A stretch of DNA of 64,000 bases from Zygaena filipendulae (lineage: Eukaryota; Arthropoda; Insecta; Lepidoptera; Zygaenidae), in contig OU015653.1 in assembly GCA_907165275.2 (NCBI GenBank), positions 6,912,001-6,976,000 on the forward strand, in the 5' to 3' direction. Below the pieces are notes generated by a model. That model was not told where the DNA came from, did not search any database, and was given only the letters and a program-made list of their open reading frames with translations. Below are positions 1 to 10,684 of the stretch, piece after piece. The position numbers and the translations under genes were made by a program. Every line of letters starts with the position of its first letter. Position 1 is the stretch's first letter.

Positions 1-379
1 ATTAAAAGTAGGTACTAAACAAATAAAATAAAAAGTCTAATTCATCTAAAAGAAAATTACCCCGCACTTTTAACTCGTACGCGCCACCTCAACTTTAGAT
101 CATTTCCTTATTTTGTGGGAGATGTTGAAAAACCTGACAAATACGGAAAATGTTTAGCAATACGGGATGCGATGGACAAATACGATGACAGGCCCATATA
201 TCCGGGAAATATGGCAACCCTGCCTATATCAATACCTTACACAAGCTGTTGCCCGCGGTTTCATCCGAATGGCATTTTGAAGATCGCTGGGGTCACAATT
301 AGTTTATATTCTATGAGCGTAAAGGCTCTCTAAAAAGATGGACTAAAATTTTACTATCCCTGACTGAATTTTTTTTAAA
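1..379. other. AT-rich DNA with one decayed Helitron tail
   Basis: No convincing gene. At 241-275 the string tgttgcccgcggtttcatcc matches the reverse complement of the Helitron 3' end seen in full at 380, so an older fragment on the minus strand probably lies here. A 72-codon frame over 115-333 is of chance length and runs into that repeat. Confidence 0.4.
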
Positions 380-746
380 CTAGCTATTGCCCGCGGTTTC
401 ACCCGCTTTAATTTCGGAGTTCCTGCTGGAATTTGGGATAGACATAGACATAGACATATACTTTATTTGGCATCAACATCAAAATACCTTAAATAGGAAT
501 ACAAAAAAAATACAAGTAGGTACGTAAAATGTTAAGTATTTGATGTGACGCCAAACTGGACACCGACTCAGCATATGCTGTCGCATAGAATGCGGCAGCG
601 CTGATTTTATAAGATAAGAAGTACCCCATGTACTTCTCTACACTCCTAACAATGTGTATGTAAAATTTCATGACGATCGGTTGAGGCGTGAAAGCGTAAC
701 AGACAGACAGACCGAGTTACTTTCTCATTTATAATATTAGTAGGGA
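380..746 (-). mobile_element. Lep1-like non-autonomous Helitron with a nested insertion
   Basis: Reading the minus strand, the element starts TCCCTACTAATATTATAAAT and ends in the conserved hairpin region followed by AGCTAG. It lies between A and T as Helitrons do. The body (tttcatgacgatcggttgag, cgtgaaagcgtaacagac) matches the copies at 14.5, 24.8 and 39.5 kb. The copy is split by about 170 bases of foreign DNA at roughly 441-612. It carries no coding capacity, so any past movement needed a Rep/helicase supplied elsewhere. Confidence 0.8.
441..612 (-). mobile_element. Repeat tail inserted inside the Helitron
   Basis: This block interrupts the Helitron between ...gggata and gaagtaccccatg, which are adjacent in intact copies. 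On the minus strand it ends with ccaaataaagtatatgtc followed by repeated tatgtc units. That pattern of an AATAAA signal and a short tandem tail resembles a SINE or LINE 3' end. The 5' part (cgctgccgcattctatgcgac) was not recognised. The insertion is younger than its host. Confidence 0.5.
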
Positions 747-2660
747 TGCTCTCATCGATAGGTCGCATAATATTTCATAGGAAAGCATCATAATTCTCTT
801 CTTCTTAGTAGTTTGTTCTTGATTTAATTTTTTTTTCCTTATTTTCGGCATTTGAAAATATGTATAGATTATGGAACAGTAATAACTATTTCCATAGAAA
901 TTGAATTGGAAACGAGTAATATACGGTCGAGGCATATAAATAAAGTTTATTTAGTCTGTGATCAAATTAAGGTGCCGCGGACAGATCGGTCTCCTCATTA
1001 GAGGCTGCTTCGTAGAACCAATGACTACGTTTTATTGGACCGGCGGATTGAGAACGACTTACGACATCATTACACTCTATCTTCTCGAGATTCGTCGTGT
1101 AGTCACGTGTTTGCTCTTATTGTTGTTATAATATGCCTAATTCAAGAGTTGTAGTCGATGATATACGAAATACTCAAGATTCCAAACAATGACACAAAAA
1201 CGTCTTCTTTTTTTTTCCAAAAAGAACCACAAAATTGAAATCTGCGAAGAATCTGTATTTTTTTTAAAATTGGTAAAATTTTTTAAACAGGTATCAATGA
1301 TGAATATAATGATGAGAAATAAAAAATAAATAAAAAACCATCATGATAAAATACCATTATATGTACCAATACCATACCAATATGAATTTTATTCAAAAGT
1401 CGATGCAATTACATAGATTAATTATTTTTTTGGAATAAAATTCGCTGTCTGTTAATTACTGTAACGTAGTACAGAATTGATTTATTTGCGTATGCACAGA
1501 CTGGAACAATATATAAATAAAGTCTCCATGCAAAGACTGAATATATTAAGTTAAAGCACACAGAAACCGTTGGTCATGTTCGACGAATATTGACAGTTTG
1601 GACGCATAAACGAAAACCATTTCGTAAATTGAACCATAAAAATTAATAATATCATAGCACATTTTTTTACATAAGTTAAAAAAATATTTATTAATGAATG
1701 GTAATCAAAGCGTTTCTCAAAATTATCCTTTAGTCTATTTTGCGTGTGAAAAAAGCTTTGGAAAAAGTAGGTAGGTTATACATGAACTTGGCGCGGAGCC
1801 AAGTGACATCAAAACTGGTCGAAATTTATTGGTTCTGCCGTGTACGTGTGAAAAAATACTTAAGAACAGACATAATTAACACATTTACGTCACTAAAGAG
1901 TCTCGACAAAATTACTTAACGATAAATTGACATACCTATAGGTGAGAGAATGTCGTAGGTACCTACCTAATAATTTTTATTTATACCAACTTTGCCTCTC
2001 TGTTTCATCCATGTTAATTTCGAAACCCATTCGAGATTTTTTAGTATCAGATTGCTAAGTAACCTATCTCCCATTCTAAAATTTAAATTACTTGTAACTA
2101 CACACCTCGCTGTTCTACCTGCGTGAATTTCGGGACTCTCTCGGGAACTCGTTGTTCCGAGGAAAAACCCCGCTGTATTATTCAGAAATAATGTATTACC
2201 TCCTTTTTAAATTTTGGTTCAGTGGTTACAAATTCCCTTTATGATAATACTTAAGTAACTTTTACGCTCTCGGACTTGAACTTCAAAACCTTTTTAATTA
2301 TCGCTTAGATTAAATACTTATATGCTTATCAAGTTTTTTAGATTGAGAGAGTTACAAAACTACATACTTGACAAAGTCTAACATCAATGGTATTTTAACT
2401 AAAATGAAGGTGAAGGTTCTGAATACCTACCTATAGTCATAAATTTTCAAAATATTTCCAATAAAGAAATCTAATTCGAATATTGAAAAGTTAAATTTAG
2501 TAACCACACTAGAATGTCCCAACTTATTAAAGAAAAAATAATAACCTTAGGTCAATATCACCTTTGCGGATTATTTGAGCGTAAAGCTTTTTTAAGGTCT
2601 CATAAAAATTGCTACTGGGCGGTTTTATAGGTAAATGTAGGGATTTCCAATCAGAGGAGT
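747..2660. other. Mostly unique AT-rich DNA
   Basis: No gene or intact element is visible. Decayed Helitron 3'-end-like strings on the minus strand occur near 1,985-2,035 and 2,104-2,170 (ctgcgtgaatttcgggac, tctcgggaactcgttgttcc). A small GC stem, CTTGGC/GCCAAG, lies at 1,787-1,803. The segment 970-1,100 is less AT-rich than its surroundings but shows no reading frame. Confidence 0.35.
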
Positions 2661-2895
2661 CAGTGTGAAAGAGATTCTAATAACATTCAAAACTCGTCCC
2701 GAGAGACGGTATCGTTTAATTACAAATGCGGCGCGAGCGCTGGCTCTATACCCGCACCGCGCCGAGTCGCGTCGTCTCCACCGACATCACAACGCTTTTT
2801 TTGCAGGACAAAGGACGATTAAAAAAGTTAGTAATGAAAGCGTCCGCCAAAAGGGTAAAGAGAAAATACGCTGGATAGCTTTGATCCACATTTGA
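2661..2895 (+). other. GC-richer block with a 76-codon open frame, unassigned
   Basis: Positions 2,728-2,790 are strikingly GC-rich compared with their flanks and are followed by a pyrimidine tract ending in tttttttgcag at about 2,795-2,806, which looks like a splice acceptor. An ORF runs through it and ends at 2,895. Its arginine/histidine-rich product matches nothing I recognise. It could be a 5' exon or promoter-proximal block, or simply a local GC fluctuation. Confidence 0.2.
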
Positions 2896-3394
2896 AATTT
2901 TGTTATGGTTTATCCAACATCACGCAAATCACCAAATGTCAAATACCTACTACCTATTTATAAAGAAGTAGCAGACGGATCATTACACTAATAAACTATG
3001 TATTTATCTACATTGATAAATTTTGTCTCTTCATAATTTTGCTATTTGGATGTAATAGGTACCTTATATAACACCAAAAATACAGTCGCTTTTATATTTT
3101 CATGTTTCCACGAATCTAAACATTTATGTCTCGAACTATATTTTCAACTATTAAAATTGTAATAAGACCTAATCTCTTCTTCGTAATTTTTCCTTTCTTG
3201 TGTGTGTACCTACCTATTCATTCATTGTAGCTTATTTGTGCTTCATGGTTCAACTTATTTTACTACCGTGTTTTCTGCATTTTTATTTAATTTTAATTTT
3301 TTTTTTCTCTCTGTTAATTCTCAGCTGCTATGTAAGTTTAATTTTAATTATTAATAATTGCACCCTACTCTTTTTGTATTGTTATCAATACCAA
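2896..3394. other. AT-rich DNA, nothing recognised
   Basis: T-rich, with scattered TACCTA/TAGGTA hexamers. The open frame over 3,200-3,457 is a run of hydrophobic codons produced by T-rich DNA and continues into a repeat tail, so I do not call it a gene. Confidence 0.3.
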
Positions 3395-3478
3395 TGGTTA
3401 ACTGGTAGAAAATGCCGCAAGGCATTTAGTTCGCCATTTGTACTTGTTGTGCAATAAAGAATGAATAAATAAATATTT
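3395..3478 (+). repeat. Retroelement 3'-tail-type repeat with AATAAA signal
   Basis: The string actggtagaaaatgccgcaa, then ggcatttagttcgccatttg, leads to gcaataaagaatgaataaat. A stem-loop, a 'cgcc' core, a poly(A) signal and a short tandem AAAT tail are the pattern of SINE/LINE tails common in Lepidoptera. Related tails lie at 29.6 and 30.7 kb in the same orientation. Confidence 0.5.
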
Positions 3479-4074
3479 GAATGTCTGTAAAGCAAAAATT
3501 GGATAACAAATTACGTACTAAAGATCTTGTATCAATTAATTATTATTGAAATAATGAAGAGTATCATCACTGTAATGCCAGTCGGTAATATATAATTTAA
3601 TGTTAATCCTTAGTAATCAATAACATTATGATTAAGGTTGCAATGTTAGACAACATGCAGACATAACGTAGACGACTTAGACAATGTCATACCAAATACT
3701 GCTAAGTTCAAGAGCATTAATTCTTGACCCTCGTAGACGAAACCTAGTAAAGTCTGCACGGACCTAAAATTTTGCTTTGAAGCCAGTCCACGCGTGCTGG
3801 TCGTCCAACTTTTGTTAAAGGGCTGACTCCTGGCTATGAATCTAAGTGAAGTTATATAACTTAGACAATACTGGATAGAGATGTGCTGCATTATTCACTT
3901 GGTATGTTATAGATATCCAGAGTTACGACGTCATTCTTATAGTTCAAAGCGATGTTTTCTATTTAATCCTATCAAACTAGACAAACTGACTGATTAGCAA
4001 TGTGCAGCCTCAATTACTAGGTCTATAAACTTATAGTTTTGCATAAGGTTTTCTTTTATTATGTAGCTAAGCAC
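3479..4074. other. Unique DNA, nothing recognised
   Basis: No repeat, RNA gene or credible coding frame seen. The minus-strand 81-codon frame over 3,646-3,891 has no recognisable domain. Confidence 0.3.
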
Positions 4075-4077
4075 TAA

Positions 4078-4314
4078 CGGCCGCACTCAGAGTCGACTTT
4101 AATGATTACTTAGTTAAGTATAGATTTTTAAAACAAAACTGCCGCAATCAGAGACGTTCAGTAAATTAATGTTAATTGGCATTTAATGAGATGTAACTTA
4201 ATTAGTTAAATGCCAATTAACAGTAATTTATTAAAATTGTCTGATTGCGGGAGTGTTGTTTTAAAAATCTATACTTAACTAAGTAATCATTAAAGTCGAC
4301 TCTGAGTGCGGCGG
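4078..4314. mobile_element. MITE family A, copy 1 (TAA-flanked, PIF/Harbinger-like)
   Basis: A 237-bp element made of two long inverted arms. The left arm begins CGGCCGCACTCAGAGTCGAC. The right arm is its near-perfect reverse complement over about 75 bp, ending in ctgagtgcggcgg. A second inverted pair, ttaattggcatttaa and taaatgccaattaac, sits inside. TAA lies immediately outside both ends (4,075-4,077 and 4,315-4,317), as expected for the 3-bp target duplication of PIF/Harbinger elements. No coding capacity. Family assignment is inferred from target site and architecture only. Confidence 0.85.
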
Positions 4315-4317
4315 TAA

Positions 4318-5950
4318 GACTAATAAGACACTAAAAGTATTTGGAAATTCAACGAACAAAAGTTAAGAGAGTGAAACGGAGTGAAAGTTTGTATGGAAGA
4401 ACCGTTATAGTTTTGAAGTCATTAACAGAAATATATACCTTTTTGATTTTTTTTTTAAATAAAGACACATATTTCAGGGTTTTAAGTAATTCAACTCCTT
4501 AATAGGGTGAAACGCGAGTATCTATATATTATTACAACGTTAAAGCAAAAACTTTGAGTTTGTTATTTGTATACAATATGTATATCTATGGTGTTTGAAA
4601 ACAGACACCTCTCAATAAGAGCTTGTTAGGCAACTTTTTGCATATCCGTATTTGAAATCCGCGGGAAGCTCACATTCAAAGGGTGCGGCACGGAGCACTG
4701 TAGATATATCTATCAGTGAAATTTATTCAGATAAAATCAACACATCAGACGTGCACCTTTACGCTTGGGCGATGATAATATAAAATCACATTTTGTATAG
4801 TCAAGTTTGAAAATAAACAAAACGGGACGTTGAAGGACACGCATGTCGGCAGGTACGCGAAATGAAAATGAAAATTTTGCAATTTTGTATCCGTACGAAA
4901 AGCTAATGGGATTTAAAATTTAACGAGTGTACCTAATGATATGGTTGCTTTTACTTTTGTCGGACGATCATTAACATAATTCGGGGCATGTACGAATATA
5001 CTCGGACATAGCTGTGCACGGGATACGGGATGTAATGGTGCTTAGAGCGTCACGAAATGAGCGGGTAAAGTCCGCTAAAATACCTTTTGCAAGCGCTTTG
5101 TGTAGTTCCGGAAATGATGCCGATAACGAACACTTTTGAGCATTACGGCCATGTAAGGATTTTAACACCAAATATGCGCAAGCAGTCATTGAAATAAAGG
5201 AATGTTATACAAGTTCTTCATAGAAATAGCGCTTTAATAATTATAATTATGTAGTAATATTAATGTCTGTAGTTCGTTTGAATATAGATATTGAACAGAT
5301 TTCAGACATACAAACAGAGCGAAAGAGACTGAAATTTTACACGAAATATGTAGTTTAGGTCCTGGAACCAGTTTACTGTTAATGTTTGATTTAATGTCTA
5401 TTTAAGCCGGTAAATCAAATAGTTCTCAAGGGTATCCCACGCAAAATAATCGCGAGTGAAATCGCGAGCGCCGTACATCCTTTGTGTATTGTGTAGATAT
5501 TGGTTAAAATTATTTTCTAGCCTTGCGGTATGATGAGCTCATTCTAAAATAGAGATTTTAAGGTCAAAATTAATAAACAAAAACAATATCTTTTTAATAT
5601 TTTGTATCTACATCATAGGACATATTAGATATTGAACGATATACATACATACGAAGCAAATTATGCATGATAGTCAAAGTTGTTAATTATGTACCCTCTT
5701 ATATATATAAGCCGACCGGTTTGATCGCCACTTTCCTAGCCACCTCAGTAGCCCGCATCATCTATTAGGTTTCCATGATGCAACTTACTGATCAGTGAGA
5801 GATTAATTATGTTATGATCTGCGACAGGCAACCAATCCGCATAATTATACTGAATAAACGGACACACGTTCAATGGAGTAATGTGAAATGAAACTCGAAA
5901 TCTTAACATTTATCATTGTGTCAACACCACATGAGTAGATACCTAGGTAG
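4318..5950. other. Unique AT-rich DNA
   Basis: No element or gene identified. There is a TATA-like run ttatatatataagccg near 5,699-5,714. The 72-codon minus-strand frame over 4,971-5,189 is in slightly GC-richer DNA and shows no known domain. Confidence 0.3.
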
Positions 5951-6065
5951 TTTTTTTGGAACGAAGTTTCTTATCGCACGGTACGGCTAGGAGCAAACAT
6001 TCATTTTCGGTCACGACGTCATAGGTGCGCCATAGAAGTTGCGCGCTTATTGGTTAGTGGTTTGT
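5951..6065 (+). repeat. 'ttttttggaacgaag' repeat, copy 1
   Basis: Begins tttttttggaacgaagtttc and continues with a GC-richer cgtcacgacgtcataggtgcgcc-like body. The same opening is found at 35,344 and, as ttttttggaacgtag, at 41,986. The family is unclassified, and no inverted ends or target duplication were found. Confidence 0.55.
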
Positions 6066-6166
6066 GGAACAAAAGAGCTTTAACTAAACTCGGAAACTAC
6101 AAGACGCAGAAACTACGTTCCAACCAAATGTTCCACGACACTCGCGCATTCTTTTTATATTCTTTA

Positions 6167-6338
6167 CTAGCTGTTCCCTGTGGTTTCACCTGCGTTAACT
6201 TCGGCGTTCGTTCCCTGCACCCCTGACAACATGTAATTATGATGTAATTATAAAATTTTATGACGATCGGTTGAGTAGTAAAAGTGTGAAAGCGTAGCAG
6301 AGAAATAAAATAAAAAAAAACACACATTCGCATTTAAG
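6167..6338 (-). mobile_element. Lep1-like Helitron, 5'-truncated or diverged
   Basis: On the plus strand it opens with ctagctgttccctgtggttt, the reverse complement of the family 3' end. It contains tttatgacgatcggttgag and ends at cacacattcgcatttaagta, near the usual 5' start. An A-rich stretch at 6,304-6,320 replaces part of the 5' body. Confidence 0.7.
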
Positions 6339-7121
6339 TATTGGAAGAGCGAAGATGTTGTTCGTAACCATATATTAACACTTAAATACCTAATTTTTTG
6401 TTTTGACCTAATCGACACTTTTTGAAAGTTACAGTAATCAACAGCGAGTTATTAACAAAAAAAATACACATTAACAGCAATTATCACTATAAAATTAATC
6501 GCATAAGTTCGCAGGTGTGGTCAGAAATAGACTATAGGCGACTAACCTCGACACGCTTATAAGCGTCACGAAAGAAACCCAAAGTAAAAGGTTTATCTTA
6601 CGTCTTTAATAGGATTATAAGGCTTAAGATGATGTGAAGAAAGATTTTCTTCCGATGGTATTGTAAAGATTTTTTGGTGGAAGGGATTATTTACTAAATG
6701 TATAGGGTTACATAAATACCTAAGTGTTAATCTAAACGGTCGCAAGCCGAGACCTTGGATGTCATTTTCTCGGATCTCTGGTGATAACGGTCCATTCCAA
6801 CTTCTCTAATTTTGACGTTTGCTTATATTAGGTGAGTTGAACACATTATTTCCCTAGACAGATAGTAGCTTCATTTAATATTGTCTGGCCTTTACAATTT
6901 TATGTTTACGATATTTACGAGTCTATCCGCGTGTGTCTGTATGTGTTATTTTAAACTACACAACGGATTTCGATTTTTCACTACTATTTACAGAATTTTT
7001 TCCCAAATTATTATGAATATAATACTGAGTTCTCGAGGAAAATACAAAAAGTCACGCAACCAGTTGGGACAAGGTACCTAGTACTTACTCTACTTACTGA
7101 CACAGAGCGGTTTAAAACTAT
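6339..7121. other. Unique AT-rich DNA
   Basis: Nothing recognised. The 66-codon plus-strand frame over 6,881-7,081 lacks any recognisable domain. Confidence 0.3.
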
Positions 7122-7346
7122 CAGGAACAGCTAGTCTATACTAATACGTATATATATTATAAAGAGCAAAAGGATGTGAGTTTGTGATGTTGTAGGGGGT
7201 AATCTCTGGATCTACTGAACCGATTTTGAAATTTTTTTCACTTATAGGAAGCTACAGTGATCTTGAGTGACATAGGGTACTTTTTATCCCGGAATTCCCG
7301 CGAGAACTCTGAAATTACCGCGGGTGAAACCGCGGGGGTCAGCTAG
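7122..7346 (+). mobile_element. Lep1-like Helitron, with tail of an earlier copy at its left
   Basis: A bare 3' end (aggaacagctag, 7,123-7,134) is followed at once by a complete element starting TCTATACTAATACG at 7,135. That element ends CCGCGGGTGAAACCGCGG, then ggtcagctag at 7,346, followed by T. The body includes ctgaaccgattttgaaattt and gacatagggtactttttatc. Insertion directly beside an older 3' end is common for Helitrons. Confidence 0.8.
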
Positions 7347-7666
7347 TATTTAATAAAATGTTCTGGATTAACACATAATTATAATAATATCTAGTATACG
7401 TACAGCGTACCTAGATACATTTATTCTGCTACAAAGAGTTTTCGATAAATACTGATAATGCTGCGGGTGAACCCGTAGGTACTTATCAGCTGGTTGAAAA
7501 TAAAAAACAAATGCTTACGTGGAGGGGTGCAAATAAAATAGCATCCCGCTAAAACTAGGGACTAGACAGATACGTAGGTATATGTATTAAACGAAACTTG
7601 TCATATTATCTTCAGCAGTAACAGAATAGGTAAGTACATACTGTAACCATTAGGTTATAGTATGTA
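7347..7666. other. AT-rich spacer between Helitrons
   Basis: Contains a short decayed Helitron-tail match near 7,459-7,492 (gctgcgggtgaacccgtagg). Otherwise nothing recognised. Confidence 0.3.
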
Positions 7667-7982
7667 TCTATTATACATATAATATGTATTATAAAGATAA
7701 ATCCCCTTTTCCCTTGGTCACGGCATCACGCGTGAACGGCTGGACCAATTTCGCTGATTCTTTTATTGTTGTTTGTTGTTGTAAGAAGAAAAATATGTAA
7801 GAATTTTGGAGTTCCTGCGGGAATTCCGACATTCACGCGGGTGAATCTCCGAAACCACAGGACCGATTTTGACGGGACTTTCACTGTTAATTAGCTGATG
7901 TTATAAGAAGTAAATTAGGTTACTTTGAACTTCCTGCAGGAATTCCGAAACTCACGCGGGTGACACCGCGGGGCACAGCTAG
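7667..7982 (+). mobile_element. Lep1-like Helitron, long variant
   Basis: Starts at A^TCTATTATACATATAATATG and ends at cacagctag^T. It carries the alternative body cttggtcacggcatcacgcg / tgaacggctggaccaatttc, also seen in minus orientation at 8.55 and 16.5 kb. It has two partial copies of the hairpin motif (cacgcgggtgaatctcc and cacgcgggtgacaccgcgg), about 110 bp apart, which suggests an internal duplication of the tail. Confidence 0.75.
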
Positions 7983-8193
7983 TTACTACCTACTATAATT
8001 AACTATATACCTACTGTTACACAAATGAATATTTTTTATCCCGGTATTATTGAAGACTACAATAAAAAAGCGCATAATGCACAAAACGCAATAAGTTTGT
8101 TTACTGACGGTATGGCGTAGGCTGAAAGCGAAATTTCCTTGTTTCATTAGATACGTGAGCATGCACAATTTATTATTATTAATGTCTGACTAA

Positions 8194-8426
8194 CCGCCGC
8201 ACTCAGAGTCGACTTTAATGATTACTTAGTTAAGTACGTATAGATTTTTAAAACAAAACTGCCGCAATCAGACCAGTTCAATAAATTAATGTTAATTGGC
8301 ATTTAACTAATCAAGTTAAATCTTATTAAATGCCAATTAACATTAATTTACTGAACGTCTTTGATTTAAAAAGTTTGTTTTAAAAATCTATACGTCGTTC
8401 ATTAAAGTCGACTCTGAGTGCGGCTG
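8194..8426. mobile_element. MITE family A, copy 2
   Basis: A 233-bp element with the same arms as the copy at 4,078: CGCCGCACTCAGAGTCGAC-type left end and ctgagtgcggctg right end. TAA flanks it at 8,191-8,193 and 8,427-8,429. Part of the right arm is deleted (tctatacgtcgttcattaaagt instead of the longer arm). The central pair tggcatttaa / ttaaatgcca is retained. Confidence 0.85.
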
Positions 8427-8547
8427 TAAGTCTTATTACGTATGTAATCCGATTATATATAAATACCTAAATGTCATAATATACATTGATTGATATGAAA
8501 AATTTAGGCTTGGTTATTTATAGTACTAGGTGAAAAAAGAGTCATCA

Positions 8548-8649
8548 ATCTTCTTCTCCTTACAAACACAATAAAAAAGAATGAGTGAAATTGGTCCAGC
8601 CGTTCACGCGTGATGCTGTAACCAAGGAAAATAGAGATCCTATTTTATC
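8548..8649 (-). mobile_element. Helitron 5'-end fragment (long-variant body)
   Basis: The plus strand reads cttctccttacaaacac, then tggtccagccgttcacgcgt and aaccaaggaaaatagagat. This is the reverse complement of the 5' half of the element at 7,667 and matches 16.5 kb. The 3' half is missing. It directly abuts the next Helitron. Confidence 0.65.
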
Positions 8650-8651
8650 TA

Positions 8652-8896
8652 TCTATACATATAAAATGCTTTTACCTGAATGACTGATCACTGATGGATC
8701 AACGCACAGCCTAAACCGCTGGTCATAGAGACCTGAAACTTGGAGAGGTGTTCTTTGTATGACGTATGCATCCGATAAGAGAGGATTTTTGAAAATACAA
8801 CCCCCTAAAGGGGTGAAAAGGGATTGCAAAGTTTGTATGGAACAATTCCATGGGAACTCCGAGATTATCGCGGGTGAAACTGCGCGGGACAGCTAG
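8652..8896 (+). mobile_element. Lep1-like Helitron, second body type
   Basis: Starts A^TCTATACATATAAAATGC. The body is distinctive: aacgcacagcctaaaccgct, gacctgaaacttggagaggt, tgcatccgataagag, caaagtttgtatggaacaat. It ends cgcgggtgaaactgcgcggg, acagctag^T. It shares only its last ~50 bp with the first body type. Close relatives lie at 51.5, 56.5 and 61.3 kb. Confidence 0.8.
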
Positions 8897-10550
8897 TATT
8901 CCTATAAAATAAAATAAAATAATCGAAGACTATAATTATGAATGAGGATGATGCATGCATGACGGTAGCACACAATCGCTATTTGTTGCAATTCTTGACG
9001 CTGATGATGACGATCGTAAATACAAGAGTGTAAATTGAAACATAGGTAGGTACCTATAGGTACAACAACGACAGCATTGCGTTGCAGTACCTCATTTTCG
9101 AGTAGATACCACGGGGAGACGTTAAATAACTAACCAACAGTTACCTATACAATAATGATGTTTGGGATGTACCTACTGAAATATTATTTTTATACTTTTA
9201 CGAAACCCGAAAATTTTCAGGTAATCATGTCGATTTATTTATTTTGAGGTAGTTATTCTTTTTAGTGTGAATATGAGGAAAACCTTAGATTATATTCTCT
9301 AAAAGTGTTGCAAGTTGTGGTGCAATAAAGTAGTACTCGATGCCTCCTTCATCGAAGGCTCATGTTTTGTAATGTGCGCACGCCCACGCACTGCAGTGCA
9401 TCTCACGGCCCAGTCGTGTCGCTACACCACACTCCTATAATAGGAGTAGGTACGCTAGCGACAAATGACGCTAAATCTCACAAAACTAACTGCCGGCTTA
9501 TCTGATGCAGGCAATTCGTGACGATGCCTCTCCTACTTTGTTATTCACCTTTGTTAGAATAATATACCAAGATTACACCAGCGCTCGGCATAAAGAAAAC
9601 ATCATTATATTTCCAACTGGCTTGTTTGTTAAAGTTGAATACATTATCTCTGTAGGTATACCTAATATTAGAACGCGCGTGCCGTCTTTTCCATAACCTC
9701 CTGTCAATCAACGCAAAAGGTTTATCTTGCATTTATTTTATTAATTTTGGCATGAAACTTCCTGAAGTTACTTGCCTACATATTTTATAATGAACAAACT
9801 TTATGACATAAATGACGATATTTTGATGCCCACTTAGGCTATAACTTAGCAACGACTGTATACGATACGTATAGGGTAATCAAATTGCACAATATTCCTT
9901 TTAACTGTCCCCAGTGTGTGATTTGAACCTACGACTTAAGCAGTAAAGGTGAAACTCGTAGCGTCAGAAGTAGATACTAGAACTAGATATACGTATGACG
10001 TATGTACCTAGCCACAGCGACAAGACATGCATGGAATTCAGTATTTATCAAGACATAATGTCGAGATACATTGATACGAGAGTATAAGACATAATGTGAA
10101 TACACTTTCAAGAGAGTATAGATGAAAATATTCAAGTTTTGATATTCCAAAAATGTTTTTTTCATTAATTAAAAAGAAAACGTTTATATCGCACCAGTAC
10201 CGAGTTTCAGTGCTTTTCTAGTTTATTTTCGTTTGAAGTTTCGACAGGCTGCCGTGCCATGCCAAAAACTGCAGGTGTGCATAGCGGGAGATCGTTTGAG
10301 GGGGAGCGTGGCATTCCACATTCGGTAGTCGGGCTAATCAACTTCATATATGCTGGTGGTAGACGCGAATGGCTTTAGCGAGCCAAGAGATGGAATTAAG
10401 CTTTGTGATGTTATAATTATTATAGTTATTTTGACAAGCAGATGCCATGACAACAAAGTAACATACAAAGACAAAAATAAATGTAATTTCAGATTAGTCT
10501 AGAGTTTGCTTTTCAATTTGGTTGAAACAAATAAATAGATAATATTAGAA
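8897..10550. other. Mostly unique DNA
   Basis: Holds a short perfect palindrome ACTCCTAT-A-ATAGGAGT at 9,431-9,447 and a possible tRNA-derived SINE remnant at 9,905-9,965, listed separately. A GC-richer patch at 10,240-10,400 shows no frame or repeat match. Overlapping 63-codon frames on both strands at 9,505-9,732 cancel each other as evidence. Confidence 0.3.
9905..9965 (-). repeat. Possible tRNA-derived SINE remnant
   Basis: The minus strand reads ttaagtcgtaggttcaaatc. The ggttcaaatc part fits the Pol III B box of tRNAs and tRNA-derived SINEs. No cloverleaf or full A box could be drawn, so this is not called as a tRNA gene. Confidence 0.3.
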
Positions 10551-10684
10551 TATTATAAATGCGAATTTAAGTTTATTTGTTCGTTTATTTCTTTGTTTGT
10601 TACGCTTTCCGGCCTTAAATGCTCAACTAATCTCTTCCTGCGGGAACTCCAAAATTATTGTTGGTGAATCCGCTGCACCGGTAA
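10551..10684 (+). mobile_element. Helitron remnant, internally deleted
   Basis: Opens tattataaatgcgaatttaa with the gtttgttacgctttcc segment of the first body type, then jumps to cctgcgggaactccaaaatt. The 3' end (gaatccgctgcaccggtaaa) has lost the hairpin and CTAG. Confidence 0.6.
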
